From Pseudoips prasinana (lineage: Eukaryota; Arthropoda; Insecta; Lepidoptera; Nolidae): 64,000 nt of DNA. The position numbers and the translations under genes were made by a program. Within the stretch, counting starts at the first letter, position 1. Every line of letters starts with the position of its first letter. Below the pieces are notes generated by a model that did no database searches, was not told the origin of the DNA, and was given only the letters and a program-made list of their open reading frames with translations. The stretch spans positions 11,971,001-12,035,000 of the forward strand of contig OX621241.1 in NCBI GenBank assembly GCA_951640165.1. The letters are read 5' to 3'. Shown here in pieces: positions 45,334 to 58,615 of the stretch.

Positions 45334-45884
45334 TCTATTAAGTTTGTAAAGTAGCCCGCGACACAGGGATTAGATTCCCAAGTGTGGGCGTTGTCTTTTT
45401 AAAAAGCAAAGAAAAGAATTTAAGATGAGCTCGGTTAATAGCTATTAATATAACAATTATGAACTCAAAGCTACGTGTGATGATTTTAGAACTGACTCAA
45501 ACGGAGGGCCTCTACCTGCGGAATTACCTTTCTTCATAAACATTGCAATAACTGCAACCAATCAAGAAGCAAGTTGACACGATAAACAGTTACTACTCGT
45601 ACCTATATGATTTATTATGAGGTTTGAGTTGCACGTCACTAATGTTCCTATCATTCGTAAATTCAAGCAAATATTTGCATGAACCAACTAGAATGGTAAT
45701 GCCAGTGACGTTTAACATTAAAAGCACTGCTGGCATTCTGCAATACATTTGAATATCAGTTAAAATTTAATATACATATGCGGTCCACTGACTGCTTTCG
45801 GAAGTGTCAACTCAAAGAGCGCAAGGCGAAATGGGGTTGTTACATAACGTCTGCGGCAACGTTCTTCGCTAAACTTCGCCGGTC

Positions 45885-46012
45885 GTCAATGCACGTCGTG
45901 GGTCCTACTATTGTACACTCGACGCCACGTCGCGTCGGTCGATACACATTAACCTAGACAGCGTCTTTATTAGGTAAGCAGTAAGGGTGGTTTTTATAGG
46001 GCAAGTAAGGTG
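45885..46012 (+). repeat. Short dispersed repeat, copy 3 (extended)
   Basis: tcgacgccacgtcgcgtcgg ... gacagcgtctttattagg ... gggtggtttttatagg. The upstream part also matches 56461-56530. Confidence 0.45.
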
Positions 46013-46960
46013 AACCTTAAATGCTTGTTTGCATATTAGCTCAAAGTTTTTATTGGGCGACGAGTGCTGCGTTGCTAGGTCGTCGTTGTGATGAAGTTTT
46101 TATTACGCTTATGGGAACAACAACACTGTTTGCCCTGGACTACACTATATGTAGCTTTGTTTTCCGTCATTATTCGTGCAGAGAAAGGAAAATATTGCTG
46201 TATACACTTTAATAATTTTACAGAAGGTAGTACTACCTTCTCCAAAATTAGTTAAGTGTATACAGCATTTATTCACTTAAAGAGTAGACCGACTGGGGAA
46301 GTAACTCCACCTTACAGAATACCGCAGACATAATTATTGAATGGTGTTTTCCGGTATGAGTAAAGCTATAAAGAGCTCTTTGTCACTATTTGGAATTAGT
46401 CAGGTCATACGGTAGAGTTATCACGGGTATTGCGAACGTCCTTAAGATACTGTATTCTGTTTGCTGACTTAATTGTATCAAAAGTAGCAATCACTAAAGT
46501 ATTGTCCGAATCATACTCCATGTTCATTTACTAATCTACTACTGACATTATCGTTTAACTTAATTGTAAATTGTGGGACTTTATCTTTAGTGTAGCGAAA
46601 CAGCTTTTAGGAATAATCCTAGACATGTTTTCGCAGTCGTAAATAAACGTGCGGCTAGGGAAACCCTATCGTAAATGTGAATTGCGTAAATCTGTGGCAT
46701 TTGATTGCTGACCTTGTATGAAATAGGTCGCGGGTCTCAACCCTTGCCAATGAACATGAATAAAATTTTAATCATATTTTGAAGCGGCTTACGTAAACAG
46801 TATTTTAATTATGCCGGTATTTTTTTGCTGATGTAACGCCAACATAAAAGGTTTTAATGTTCTTTGAATAAAATCCTTTTACAGATTAAGTATATACAAG
46901 GTGTTCTGGTAAAGGTTCTCGGTAAATTTAAATGATCCCGGTATCTTTGTCGTAACTAAA

Positions 46961-47055
46961 TCCTACTAGTATTATAAATGCGAAAGTTTGTAAGTATGGA
47001 ACACATAGGCTATAATTTATGACATTTAATGCGAGTAAAACTGTGGGGCACATAA
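46961..47055 (+). mobile_element. Truncated Helitron remnant
   Basis: Starts TCCTACTAGTATTATAAATG then cgaaagtttgtaagtatgg, has acataggctataatttat, and ends in a decayed gcgagtaaaactgtggggca without CTAG. 46013-46960 holds nothing recognisable apart from a weak SINE-like B box near 46725. Confidence 0.6.
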
Positions 47056-47176
47056 TATAGGTCGTAAATAGCCTTATTTATTAACATATTTAATTATTCA
47101 TAACTATTTCTAATTTCTCAAGCGAGTTTTGCCGATATATGTATATACTAGTGTATCTTAAACTCCCTATAAATGT

Positions 47177-47742
47177 TATATAAACTTGGTCCGCGAGAAT
47201 CTTTGAGAGAGAAGTTTAAATAGATTAACATTCTGACTGTGGCATGTCAGTATATATATGACAATCTAATTTATATGCATAAATATAAAGACTCCTTCTG
47301 TAAAAGGAGTGATACTCATAATATAAATACTAGATATAAGCATAACTTTGTGTTACATACCACCCGTCTCCACAAAGTAAGTAACTTTTTTATGGGGCAA
47401 TGTATAAGATTCTATAACAAACTTCCCAATGATATCCGAGAAATGTCTATGAATAAGTTTAAAAGAATTATAAAAGCCAAATTGTGTAGCAGGGCTTTCT
47501 ACAAAACTTCTGATTATTTAAGTGACAAAACAGCTTGGGATTGAGTCGCTCTAAATTAACACATTTAAATACAATGAAATTTTATGTAAAAAATAAATAT
47601 TAAAAAAAAAGGATTCCTACTGAGTTTTCTGGCAGTGTTTCTCAGTAGCTGCCACGTCATGCACTGCACGGTAGGGTAAAAAAAATTGACGATTCCACAC
47701 AAATGTAATGTTTTAACGGAATAAATGACTTTTCATTTTCAT
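47177..47742 (+). mobile_element. 5'-truncated LINE 3' fragment, copy 1
   Basis: Encodes the C-terminal end of a jockey/CR1-type reverse transcriptase (QCIRFYNKLPNDIREMSMNK, ending YLSDKTAWD) after a stop (aaaTAG near 47220). The 3' end is aataaatgacttttcatttt followed by cat. Near-identical to 61257-61834 in reverse. The 101-codon frame at 47239-47544 is a fragment and not a gene. Confidence 0.8.
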
Positions 47743-49540
47743 AGAATGGTAGGGTAGCTTGTCGCCTGAAACACATGTTTACTTGTTTACCAACTTGTAG
47801 TGTCAATAAAAGTACTGAAGCGTTTAAGCTAGCTAGGAAGACCATTAGATCTAAACACCAAGCGTCTTAGCTTTTGTTAAAAGACCCGTTATTTTCAGCG
47901 TGCGGTACGGAAGAATAGAGGTAACCTTAAATTATGAATTCTGGGAGCTCGACAACACTGAAAAACTATTTGAGCGTGGGCGAACGTCGAGCCCCAAAAA
48001 CAACACTACCTAGGTAAACGTGAAAATAAATACAATGTAGAGACTTTTCGACCTTTTGCGATTTTATCATTGTAAACATTACTACAATTTTGCTTTTATT
48101 CCTACCTATAAAACCCTGAAAAAAATGGAGTAACATTTAAGAGTTCAGTAGGAATTCCTAGGTTAAATAGACGACCCTCAAATAATATATATCTCTTGCA
48201 GAATCCAAGCGATAAAAGAATTTGCGCAGAATATTTTTCAAAAAAATAAATACATATTTGTCCGGCCGATTTAGTGAAATCACTGAATCGCGGAGAACTT
48301 AACAAACAAGCAATACACAGTCACAAAGTAAATCCAGTCCCAGTAAATAATTCTTATATTCTTCTGTTCTTCTTCGGAATCTTGCATGGAGATCGAACTC
48401 GAAACACGAGGGTGCCGATGTAGTAGCGAGGTCACTACTACCTCGCACGTGCATTCAATTTCCAATTGAAAAGCATTTATTGCCCTTTAGCCTAATGCAA
48501 GATACGCAATAAGTAAGCCGAATATTTATTTAGTCTTCCCTCATTATTCCTCCAATTGGTGATAAAAACTCATTATTAGCTTTTTTGATCTGATAAATTA
48601 AATTCTATAATGTCTCTTTTTTATGCCTTGGAAATTAGGCCGATGATATTAAAATTTCAAAGAGCGCGTTGTTCTCACATTTTTGCGTGCCCATTTCACC
48701 TAAAGATAACTCTGTTTGTATACGTTTACAACACCTATAAATCTGCACTCGGATGGCATTTCTCTTACGACTTTATTGGCCGCAGTATAAATGTTATAGC
48801 TTGGGTATACCATATTGAACGGCCTCAGTCACTTGGTACGAAATTTCGGCTATATGTATTCCATACAACTTATGTTCGAAATCGTTACTTAACTATCTAG
48901 AACGTACAGTACCGACCGCAACCGTGCCCGACGCGTTACGAGATCAATCCATTTTGTTATTTATTTTAGAGAGTATTACTTAGATATTGATTCTTTGGTT
49001 AGAAAAGGAATCCTACGGAGCTTTTAGGCCGTATTTAGAGTGCTGGAGATCCGTACTTAAATTCAACCTTGAGGTCAAATGTGAATTAAAGGAAGACCTA
49101 GTATTAAATTAAAAATTCTAATTTACTTTGATATCCGTGAACCCGTCTTACAAATGAGTTAATCATTTATGACTTGGTAATATTTCAATATTTGTATTAG
49201 ATTATTACGGCACATGAATCAGTCCAGCAGTACTGGCGTGCATCCCAAACATAAAAACAGATCCTCAAACCTTTATTTTCGTCATTAGTGGGTAGTTTAT
49301 AATGCAGGTATAAATTTGTTGGTATTATATAAAGCTCGCCTACCATTTTATCTTGTCTAATTCCTAATCAAGTTTTATTTAAATGTAAAGACAAAAACAA
49401 CATCATCTCAATTTATTAAACCCTGATAAGACAAACAAGAAAAGGAAATGAATAAAGCTTTATCCAGCAGAGCGTATACGACTTGTGAAACAATATAAAA
49501 GTGTTCGCATGTACAGTCGAAGCACAACGGTGGGATATGC
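47743..49540. other. Intronic stretch without firm features
   Basis: A minus-strand B-box-like word (gagttcgatctcc) at about 48390 hints at a SINE relic. Nothing else was recognised. Confidence 0.4.
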
Positions 49541-49550
49541 TTTGTTCTTT

Positions 49551-49624
49551 TTAGCGTGTTTATTACGAAGTTAGTAAGAACGGTTTTCATAGTGCTTGTG
49601 TATACACCGACATGCCGTCGACTA
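49551..49624 (+). repeat. Short dispersed repeat, copy 4
   Basis: gtttattacgaagttagtaa, gaacggttttcatagtgc and gtgtatacaccgacatgccg: the same word order as copy 1. Confidence 0.5.
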
Positions 49625-49629
49625 CATAG

Positions 49630-52600
49630 AACCGAGTGGCTCAAGTTGCTCGCTAAAAGTGATGTTCTGAGACAGTTTCAAGTAGAAAAACTTGTTAATA
49701 CCGCTATTCTCAGTAGCCTCCAGGCGAATCTATACTCACCCTACCGTTTTTACTGCTAATAATCTTTTTAGAATGTTCGTAAAATATGAAAATCTCCCAC
49801 GATGCGACGCTACGCTAGTTGAACGTACCTAATTCCCAATTGTCAAAAAAGAGAGATTACTTCGCGTTAGTGTAAATAGAAGATGGTTGGAATGAGATTA
49901 GTCGCTTACGTAAATTTTAAAAACCTCTTTGAATAAACCGTGAAACATTTTCCCTTGCGTAGAAGCATACTATCCAATCTTACAGAGCTTCAAAATCCAG
50001 TGCTAAAATTTACGTCTCCATATGAAAGTGTCTAAGTCTTAGAACGGGCGTTTGAGCTTTAAATTTGTACGGAGAACAAATGAAAATTCCGTGCATCACA
50101 CCATAGAAATACACCAAACACGTAGACTACAAGCGACGCATTCATATTATGTAGATTTTTTGTAGTAGCTAGGAGGAAATTTTTGATACAAATATAACGG
50201 AGCGTAAATTTTAGCTTATTTTAAAACTGAAACTTACTTTTTATTTGATTCGTTAAATATTAATACAGTTCCTAATTAAAATAACAAAGGAATGAGATAT
50301 GCTTCTAGTTTAATTTTGTGTACAGCGTTGGTAAAATTAATTGCATCGCTGAGATTGTCAAGAGGCAACAAATAAGACGGGTCAAAAACTTATAAGTGTT
50401 GAGGAGTGATATAGATGCCACACCACGCGTCCGCGACGCTGTAATTATGTGCCGAGATTTAGGGATCGCCGACTCGAATTGACCCAAATCTATATAATCC
50501 CCTTGACGACATGTACATTGTACACTATCAGGGATTGTTTTTATCTCGTAGGGTTGCGCCTTAGGTCGACATAGATTAACTGCTTTGTACAAGGGTTAAC
50601 TTTGTTTTATTTGGTAAAATGTAATAAGCGACATTTTCTCGTACCAATTTAAACCAACCTCTCGCTTGAAGTTAAGACTAAATTCCTAATTGTGCATAAA
50701 ATTGTTAAGTACAATTAGGAAATAAACACAATTGCCATTTTTGTAAAAGCATGGAAATCACATAAGATTTAAACATGTATGACATAAGATTTAAAGCTTA
50801 AAAAGTATAGTAAGTAATTAAAGTAGTTTGCACCTACATATTTATTAACATTCCTTTAAAATTATACATCGGCATAACATTCTGTAAAAAATGAAAAATA
50901 ATAAATTAATGAAATCATTAATTAAAAATATATATCATTATAGTTATTTACATACATATAAAAATAAACGATTACTAGTTTACCTACCTCTTGATTACAT
51001 TATTTGAATTATGTTACGCGTATAGTTGTAATTACAGTGATATACCTATATATACTTACTTATAATTACGAGAAATTCTTGTATTGAATAAAAGCATTCG
51101 TTAGTAATCATTTTCGTAGACATTCACAAGGCTTATTATTGGGTGAAACCATTATAATCTTAAGTAGAGACTAAAAGCAGATCAAAAGAAAATGTGCCGT
51201 CGCGGAATCCCCGTTAGGAATGATGTTGCTGTAACAAATCCTGGCAATATGGTAATGAAGCGACCATATAACTACATATGATTTAAATCACAAATACGTA
51301 TGATTTAAATCATAATTAAAACGAATTTTCCACGCTTTCAGTCAACCGTGCACAATGCTCATCTCCTAGAATCTCGATAATCGCCCGCGATCAAATGTAA
51401 AAAGTCCTAAAGAACAGTTACAGAGCTTTTTTTTGTTATGTGATTTCTACAAGTTGACTCCGCCGACCCAACGCCGCGTTAACGAACTTCGTTCCAAAAA
51501 TCTAAAAAAAATAAACTATTGCAGAAAGTGTTATGAAACTAGTAGTACGTTCTTGATTTCAGATTGCTGTAATTTCGATTGAAGGCCATATTGAAATACC
51601 ATTCCACTTGGATACTTTCGGGGTTTTAGTGATTTCGTGCTTTCCTCTTTGTGGTAGCATTTTCACAAAATTGTTTTGTACGGTATGATTTCCGAAATGA
51701 AAAGGTTAATCTGAAGATAGGTTTTGTAATCCATTGGATACAGTTTTTAAAACTATTTATGGCTTATTCCTTACTCTATGCATGAGATATTAAATACTGT
51801 AGCGTACAGCCCTCACAATGGGAACAGCGGGCAGCCAAACGGTCAGAATGGCGGACTTTAGTCCAAGCCAATGTCGACTGTTTCGAGTCTGGAAGGCGCG
51901 CTGAGCTGGGTACCAAAAGGGATTAATTGAAAGCCAGACCACCGATTAATTACAATTATTTCAATGGTGTGCTCACACGCCCGCAATGTGCGAGGATTTT
52001 TTAATGATAAAATTGGCTACATAAGTCACTTACGAGCACACAAATGTGTTACCCGTTAAAAAAGAGGGACTATCATTAGCTCGAAGTCCGTACCGTACGA
52101 TGTCCGTGTGTAAGTTGTTACTTGCGACTTATACACAAATCCGTGTTTCTACTGATTTTATTTTCATGTCGAAAACATTCCAATGGATTTTCCTAAACCA
52201 AAGTTTCAGTAATACAGGTGATGCAATAAAGAAAACTGGTAGATTTATAATTTTACATACAAAATCCTTACGTTTAATTTAGAATATCTCAAGAGTTTTG
52301 GCTGAAGTGTTATCCTTGATATACGGGCCAGACGAAGGAGCCGAGACGAGGTAGTTTGCGGGGTGAAGGCCAACATTGAGTTGCGTAATTCGGATAAACT
52401 CCGGGTACGCATCACGTAATTCAGACACAAGGATGACTATTTGACCGTGTTTAATTATTAGCATTAGGCTGTGTGAGGGACGTTGTGATTCTATTTCATA
52501 AACTTGAAATGACTATATTATGTATGTTATAAGAAGTGCTAAGGTTTAGTGAGCTTAACTTTGGTGACGTGTTTTAACCCCAGACAAAAAATAGGTTGTT

Positions 52601-52770
52601 GTTAGTTCGTAGCCTGAATCTGTGCGGAAGTCTGTCTGTGGCACCGTTTCGTCAAACCGATATATTTTAATTCAATTTCTTGTATTTGGAAGTTAGTTTA
52701 ATTGATTTTTTTAGATGGATAACATCAAAACCCATTCATCCGTTCAAGTTACAGCCTTTTTACTAGTAGA
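49630..52770. other. Intronic stretch without recognisable features
   Basis: AT-rich. Short frames (95 codons or fewer) have no family features. No repeat call is supported. Confidence 0.4.
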
Positions 52771-52772
52771 TT

Positions 52773-53183
52773 TCAGGTGGTTCCACTGGGGAAGTTCCTC
52801 CTATCTGTAGCAGACATGCATGAACTAGTCGTATAAAATAGGTAAATTAATGATGTTCTTAATTCAATTAGGTATTCAATTCTCGGTAGCCTTTTAGCAT
52901 CACTACTTTTTAGTTTAATTATTTGAAGAAAAATCGTTGTAGATATAGGTATACTGATCTGTATAGAATCCGTACCCGTATCCCGTCTAATAGTAGCCGT
53001 ATCTAATGAATTGCAATATGATGCAGTTGAAATTAGTGTATGATACAAACTGAGTATTTCTATTACCTCTATAGCAGCAAACAATAAAAATACTAATAAT
53101 AAACTTTCTATAATATGTGTTTTCATTATACAAAAATGATAAGCTTTTCGATGTTTTGCTCGATGGCTGACAATGACCATCAC
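52773..53183 (-). other. Unrecognised 136-codon open frame
   Basis: From the second Met (codon 20) it begins MKTHIIESLLLVFLLFAAIE, which looks like a signal peptide or membrane anchor, followed by about 95 Ser/Thr/Ile-rich residues without a recognised fold. No promoter, splice or homology evidence is visible, and AT-rich DNA readily gives hydrophobic frames. Listed only because it is the longest frame here not inside a transposon. Confidence 0.15.
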
Positions 53184-53404
53184 ATAATAACTAGCAAAAT
53201 ATACTTTTCCATATTAGTGAATAAACTATAAATAAAAAAAAACTTAATAATTAATTAGATAGGGGTTAGTGAAAAGTTTGGAGTGTTCATACGAGTAAAC
53301 GTCTCTTGATATCGCGGCCGTCGTTGCGGTTGAGTTTCGTGGTACGTTATACGGCCACTCTTGTTTCTTTTACAAAAGTATTTAAAAGTAGATAGTGCTA
53401 AATC

Positions 53405-53462
53405 TTGTACGATGCTACGGCACCCTTCGTATGCGAGTACGACTTGCACTTAAACTGTTTTT
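53405..53462 (+). repeat. Tail fragment of the ggttccgtagccaaatggc repeat
   Basis: gctacggcacccttcgtatg and cgagtacgacttgcactt match the end of 26791-27325. 53463-54150 shows nothing recognisable. Confidence 0.55.
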
Positions 53463-54157
53463 ATTTGCTTCTAGTGAATTCGGTAGACGATTTGACACAT
53501 GATGATCACAATGATGTAGTTTATTGGAAATAGAGACAAGTATATATTATGCACATAGGACGACTAATAAATCCGTAACAAGTTGTTGGTAAATTACAAC
53601 GTAATGTTTAGATAAATAAATAGTGTGTGTATAAATAATAATAAATCCATAGTGGCTTAGAAAAGCAAAGAGATCTTATACCTACGTTAGTAACTCAATT
53701 ATTTAGAGACCAGACAGATGTTCGTCTGACTTCTATTCAGAGTTAAGAGTATCATTATTTAAGAATCACCAAATTCTCTTTACGGTTTTTTATATTAAGT
53801 CCAAATATATTTATACATATAGTATTAACATAGATCTCGAATTTAATCCCATTTCGCCTCCTATTTTATCCAACATGCCCAACAAATTTCTATCCCTGTT
53901 TAATTAAACTTTGATAAAATTTAAACGTGGACCGCCAATTAACTGATGAAACTTTTAAATAATTTACCCCGACTTGATGTAGGTGCAGAATTTGTGCTTG
54001 TTGGCTAATGTGAGCGGAAACTTCGCGGAATAATTAATTCGACGTATTTGTATTTACGTGACCTAGGGCCTGAAGTTATGCTAATGGAAGTGTTTGTACA
54101 TATAAATAAAAACTGTTTGGTTTCAATTTTAGCTCGCTAGGATTTCGGGAAGTGAGG

Positions 54158-55145
54158 TGACGGAGAATGTCACGCTCTTTGCGGTCACGACATCCGATCC
54201 TTACTTACCCCTAAGGCTCTCCAATGGATGTTTCATTTCAAAGAAAAGTCTCTATTGACTCGAACTTCTCAAGCTCAATGCCTTACCTTTACCCTTATCG
54301 TGTACAGCTGTTCATAGAACTTCTCAATCTCTCTCAGCAACTAGGTTTAGGTTTGAAGATTCTACCATTTTCAGTCTTCTGCTTCATCAGCTGTGGCAGT
54401 CTGGCTCTGCCTAACAGAAAAATCTCTTGCGAAATCTTTGGACGCTCTGTTTCGCTCGATGACCTCTTTAATGCTAATTGTATTATAAAATCGGCGTGTG
54501 TTGCGAGTTACAGACTTTGTGATCTGTCTATTGAGCTGCCGGTTACTGGCAGCATCATATGAGGACGTCAAAATAATTTTCTGTCTTTCTTCCATAAGCT
54601 GTAGGGTAGAGTCAGAGATCTTATTGGTTACAATTGTACGGCGGGTTTTGAAGAACTTAGACCCTTACCCCGGAATTAGCTATCAACGTGTCGTGGTGTG
54701 CGTCCACTTCGTCGCAGTCTGCCAGGCATTCCTATAAGACACAGCTTAGGGAAGATGACATGCCGTATGCCGTCACGGCAACCGAGACGTTCTTCCCCCT
54801 AAGGCGCGCCAATAGATGTTTAACTTCAAAGAAAAGTCTAATGACTCGTCCTTTTCCAGATCATATCCATGGCCCTTTAAGAAACAGGTTAGATGGGTGA
54901 CATGGCGTAAGCCATCACAGCATCCAAGTCGTTCTTACACCTAAGGTGCGCCAATAGATGTTACAATTTAAAGAAAAGTCCTTTGTTGACTCGTCTTTGT
55001 CCAGTTCAAACCCATGGACCTACAAAAAAATTAAATTATGTTGATTAGGGAAAGTGACATGCCGTTGGCTTTCACGGCATTTGACCCCTACAGCGTCCAT
55101 ATATATTTCACTGCAAAGAAAAGTTTCATCTCGTTCATAAATGTC
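54158..55145 (+). repeat. Tandem array of 140-156-bp units, split by a LINE fragment
   Basis: Units start at 54158, 54756, 54898 and 55054 with tgac...gccgt...tcac. They share ccctaaggc..gccaatagatgt and tcaaagaaaagtct, then ttgactcg..ctt. The spacing 54158-54756 is enlarged by a reverse-transcriptase linker fragment. Units are clearly diverged. Confidence 0.65.
54290..54745 (-). pseudogene. RTE/craniofacial-protein-type LINE fragment
   Basis: On the minus strand the frame is open from about 54657 to 54371: FKTRRTIVTNKISDSTLQLM, then EERQKI and KEVIERNRASKDFARD. It shifts frame near 54371 and continues as KMVESSNLNL. This layout (kinked basic helix, then an IERNRG-like motif) is the linker between endonuclease and reverse transcriptase in moth RTE-type LINEs. 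It is a broken fragment. Confidence 0.55.
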
Positions 55146-55149
55146 TACC

Positions 55150-56455
55150 TCGAACACTTAAACATATAATAAACATGAAAATATGCACACAGGTATATTT
55201 TATGATTGAGACAAAGAATAAGACAAGATTTTTCTAAATCCTCACGGGATTGGGAATAGAGAGTAAACTGAAGTCCACAAATGTTGTATCAGATTTACTG
55301 CTGCGGCTATTCGTTGTGACTATAGTACGCAAGAACGTCTGTGTCGTATTTCATGGGCGTATACCCAATTCTACATTATCATAAAAAGTCATGTCGTAAG
55401 ACGCACAGGCTATAAAAGAAGCAAAAATTCAGGAATCACCTATTGAGAAAATTCCCGACTTACGTAACCTGGTAGAGCAACTTTTTATCACGAAGCAACA
55501 AGGTAAATTTGTGTAGAGTGGCCGTTATATTCAGTCTACATAAAAGGAATAAAAATGGGCGCAAATTCGAGCTATGGTAGGAAGCCAATACAGCTGACGT
55601 TATCAGATCGGTTCGATTGAAATACGTGACGTGATTCCCAATTCGCTGCCTCCACACTCCACGGTACGAAAATAGGGCTAGTCGTGTGCGGGTTTAATTA
55701 ACTATTGCTCGTTTGATTTATGTTATTTATTAGATTCTTATTTATTTTCTAAATTACGCTTGTATAAATTTTTGCTAATTGTTTATGTGAACATCGAAGT
55801 ATGTTTAGACTGACAGGTCTTTTATCTATCATAAATATGGTGGGTATAAAAGGTAGACAGAATAATTCGTGGAAGCACGATAGAATCGCTTATCTATTGT
55901 CGGCTGGTAGCTCAGAACGGAATTCACACAAAAAATTGGAACTTTAAGATATGTCGTAACTTGAAGACATACGCACTGTTCCAACACAAAAAGTGTTTGA
56001 GCAGAGCGTATATCTTTAGGATTCGTACGTCTGGTCTACCTTAATCCATAAAGTGGCACGTTATATTCAGCTGTCATTGGATATATTAGCCACAAGAACG
56101 TTACGTAGGTCTTTTTGTTACCAAAATAAAAACACTAAAATGCTTATGTTATTGATATTGCCTTGTTTGAAAAGTTTATAACTCTTACTTTGTTTACTCT
56201 TCAATGTTACTCGCCAGCTGGGTAGCTATTGTACAAATTGCGAAACTCCTTTTAGCTACCAATTTTATTGTATTTGTCTCCGATACTAAGACATTTATTT
56301 TGAACATAAGCTTCAATAGTCTTGCTATTTATATCTATGTTTATTGGTTTCTCAATGGTTCTCTGCTCGTTGTTGCCTCGGGAATATCTACAATACATTC
56401 ACGAATAACGCTAAATACGTACACGATATGTCGAAGAAGCTGGAGCCCGTAAATT
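55150..56455. other. Intronic stretch without recognisable features
   Basis: No coding or repeat call is supported. Confidence 0.4.
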
Positions 56456-56460
56456 GCGCT

Positions 56461-56590
56461 CGCGCTGTAATCTGTATGGGTACAATCGACGCCACGTAAA
56501 ATTCACCATTGACCTTGATAGCATCTTTATTACGTATATAATAAAGGCTTTTTTCGTAGTACTAGTGTATTTATAGACGTGGCATCGATT
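56461..56590 (+). repeat. Short dispersed repeat, copy 5 (longest)
   Basis: gctgtaatctgtatgggtac, aatcgacgccacgtaaaatt, gaccttgatagcatctttat, tttttcgtagtactagtgta. It shares the upstream part with copy 3 and the downstream part with copies 1 and 4. Confidence 0.5.
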
Positions 56591-57033
56591 TTACTTCTAA
56601 GTAATCGGAAATTCATGGTCTTAATGTAATTTTCCTTTTTTCTCTTTGTTTGTTATATATATAATGTAAAATGTTTTCTACACAAGTGTTACAAAGTAAG
56701 TTGGATTCTTTAACTTTATCTTACAATAGTTTCAACCATACGCTTGGAACTGTATTAAGATAAAGTTGTTGTGCGACAAAAGATTACAAGAAACTTCGTG
56801 TTATACAATTTTATTACCCTATCTTATCTACTGTGAGCACATGATAATAATATTAGTTAGTAAAGTATATCAAGGCTCTAAATATATAAATGTACCAAGA
56901 AATGCTTAATTTTGCTTCCAAATGTTTTTAGACATTAGAAGCTCTCCTACATAAAAAAAGAACCTGTATTTATAAAACTTTCTAGTTTCCAAAAGGGATA
57001 AACCGCCGTCACAGCTATTATATTTATTATTTA

Positions 57034-57236
57034 CTAACTGTGCCCCGCAGTTTTACCCGCGTTAAACTTTATTAATTAAAGCCTATGTGTTAATCCAGGG
57101 TGTCAGCTTTAGTTTAGTTAGCTAAAATTTGGTATGGAGTTCCATACCAAATTTTATTTAAACCGCTCCAGCCGTTCAGACGTGAGGAAGTAACAAACAT
57201 GCACACTCACAAACTTTCACCTTTATAAGATTGTGA
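57034..57236 (-). mobile_element. Non-autonomous Helitron, minus orientation
   Basis: The 5' end (minus strand) is TCACAATCTTATAAAGGTGA after A57237; the 3' end is cgcgggtaaaactgcgggg then cacagttag, a decayed CTAG. An internal palindrome (ttggtatggagttccatacc) lies near 57128-57150. Confidence 0.7.
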
Positions 57237-57914
57237 TTTCATTCATGATTAAACCGTTTCATGAGAGTCTGTTGAGCTGTTCAGAAGTTACAAATGGAGT
57301 TGTAGTCGGTTAGATAGTGTTGGACGTTTATTAAAATTGTCATGATGTAATTGGAGAGGGCCTCGTGTCGGAAGCTTTGAGTTCATAATCATTATAAACA
57401 ATGGGTCGTCTCGTGCGACATTAAATCAGGATAACTGTCCAGATAACAAGCGTAACGAGTCTACACAATTACGTTTCGTATCGTAATACAACTGCTTTTT
57501 ATATGATTAGGTAAGTAACAGGATTAAACGAGGGGTGAAATGATTATTGCAGGCCTTCGGTAAATCTCCAGGCGTTGTAAACGTCCAGAAGCTGTGGTGA
57601 CCGCTCACGATGCGGTTGGCTGTTTACTTCTTTACTGGCTATGTGATAGTTATATTAAAAATGGCTGAGCCTTTATTCTATCTCCGTCCCCGGGCGAACA
57701 TTTCAGAAAATCTTGTCATTTTTCCTGAACATATTTTTATTTGACGTAAACCTTTCCGGAATCCAGTCATAAAGACTGGATTTCGTCCGGATATTTGGTA
57801 TCCCTACCGGACACTGCAGTAGTAGGTAGCATTTAACGCGTGGTATGTTCTAGAAATTTCATGTAGCTGAGTTTCTGACGGCTGTTATTTCTTGAACTAG
57901 AATCCAAATTAAAA

Positions 57915-58370
57915 ATGCAAACAAAATTTAAATGGACAGATTTTACATCATATATTTTTTTTAGTTTTATCATTCTCTTATTTTAGAAGTTTTAGGGACA
58001 CTAATTTTACCACTTTAGAAGTGTCTTTCACGCAAACTATTCAGTTTAGAAAAAAATGATATCAGAAACCTCAATATCATTTTTGAAGACCTATCCATAG
58101 CCACCTCACATGTATGGGTACGATAAACAAAAATTCTTGAGTTTCAGTTCTATGTATGGCGATCCCCCAAAATAATGGTTTTTTTTTTCTATTTTTGTGT
58201 AAAAATCTTAATGCGGTTCACAGAATACATCAACTTACCAAGTTTCAGTAGTACAGTTCTTATAGTTTTGGAAAAAAGTGGCTGTGACATACGGACGGAC
58301 AGACAGACAGACATGACGAATCTATAAGGGTTCCGTTTTTTGCCATTTGGCTACGGAATCCTAAAAAGGA
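57915..58370 (-). repeat. Moth interspersed repeat (ggttccgtagccaaatggc family), second long copy
   Basis: Reverse complement of 26791-27200: caaactattcagtttagaaa, acggacggacagacagacag and gggttccgttttttgccatt then tggctacgga. It lacks about 100 bases at its far end. Confidence 0.75.
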
Positions 58371-58503
58371 AGATTATTATGGCTTATAAGATTTAAGACG
58401 GCCATCTGATATATGAGCTGCAAAAGTAAAAGTTCTGTATTGTTGGGAGATAATGTGGCCCTTCACTGTGTTGATAATAAATATAAAATAAAATTAATAA
58501 ATA

Positions 58504-58615
58504 AATAAAAAAGGTTTTTATTCACGTAGACTTTAAAAAAGCGCTTGTAAATAGTCAGAACATGTTCGTAGTAATATATAATTAATTTATAATTATTTCT
58601 AGGTACATATAGATA
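58504..58615. repeat. Dispersed repeat, inverted mate of 30865-30972
   Basis: aaaaggtttttattcacgta, gactttaaaaaagcgcttgt, aaatagtcagaacatgttc. Confidence 0.6.
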
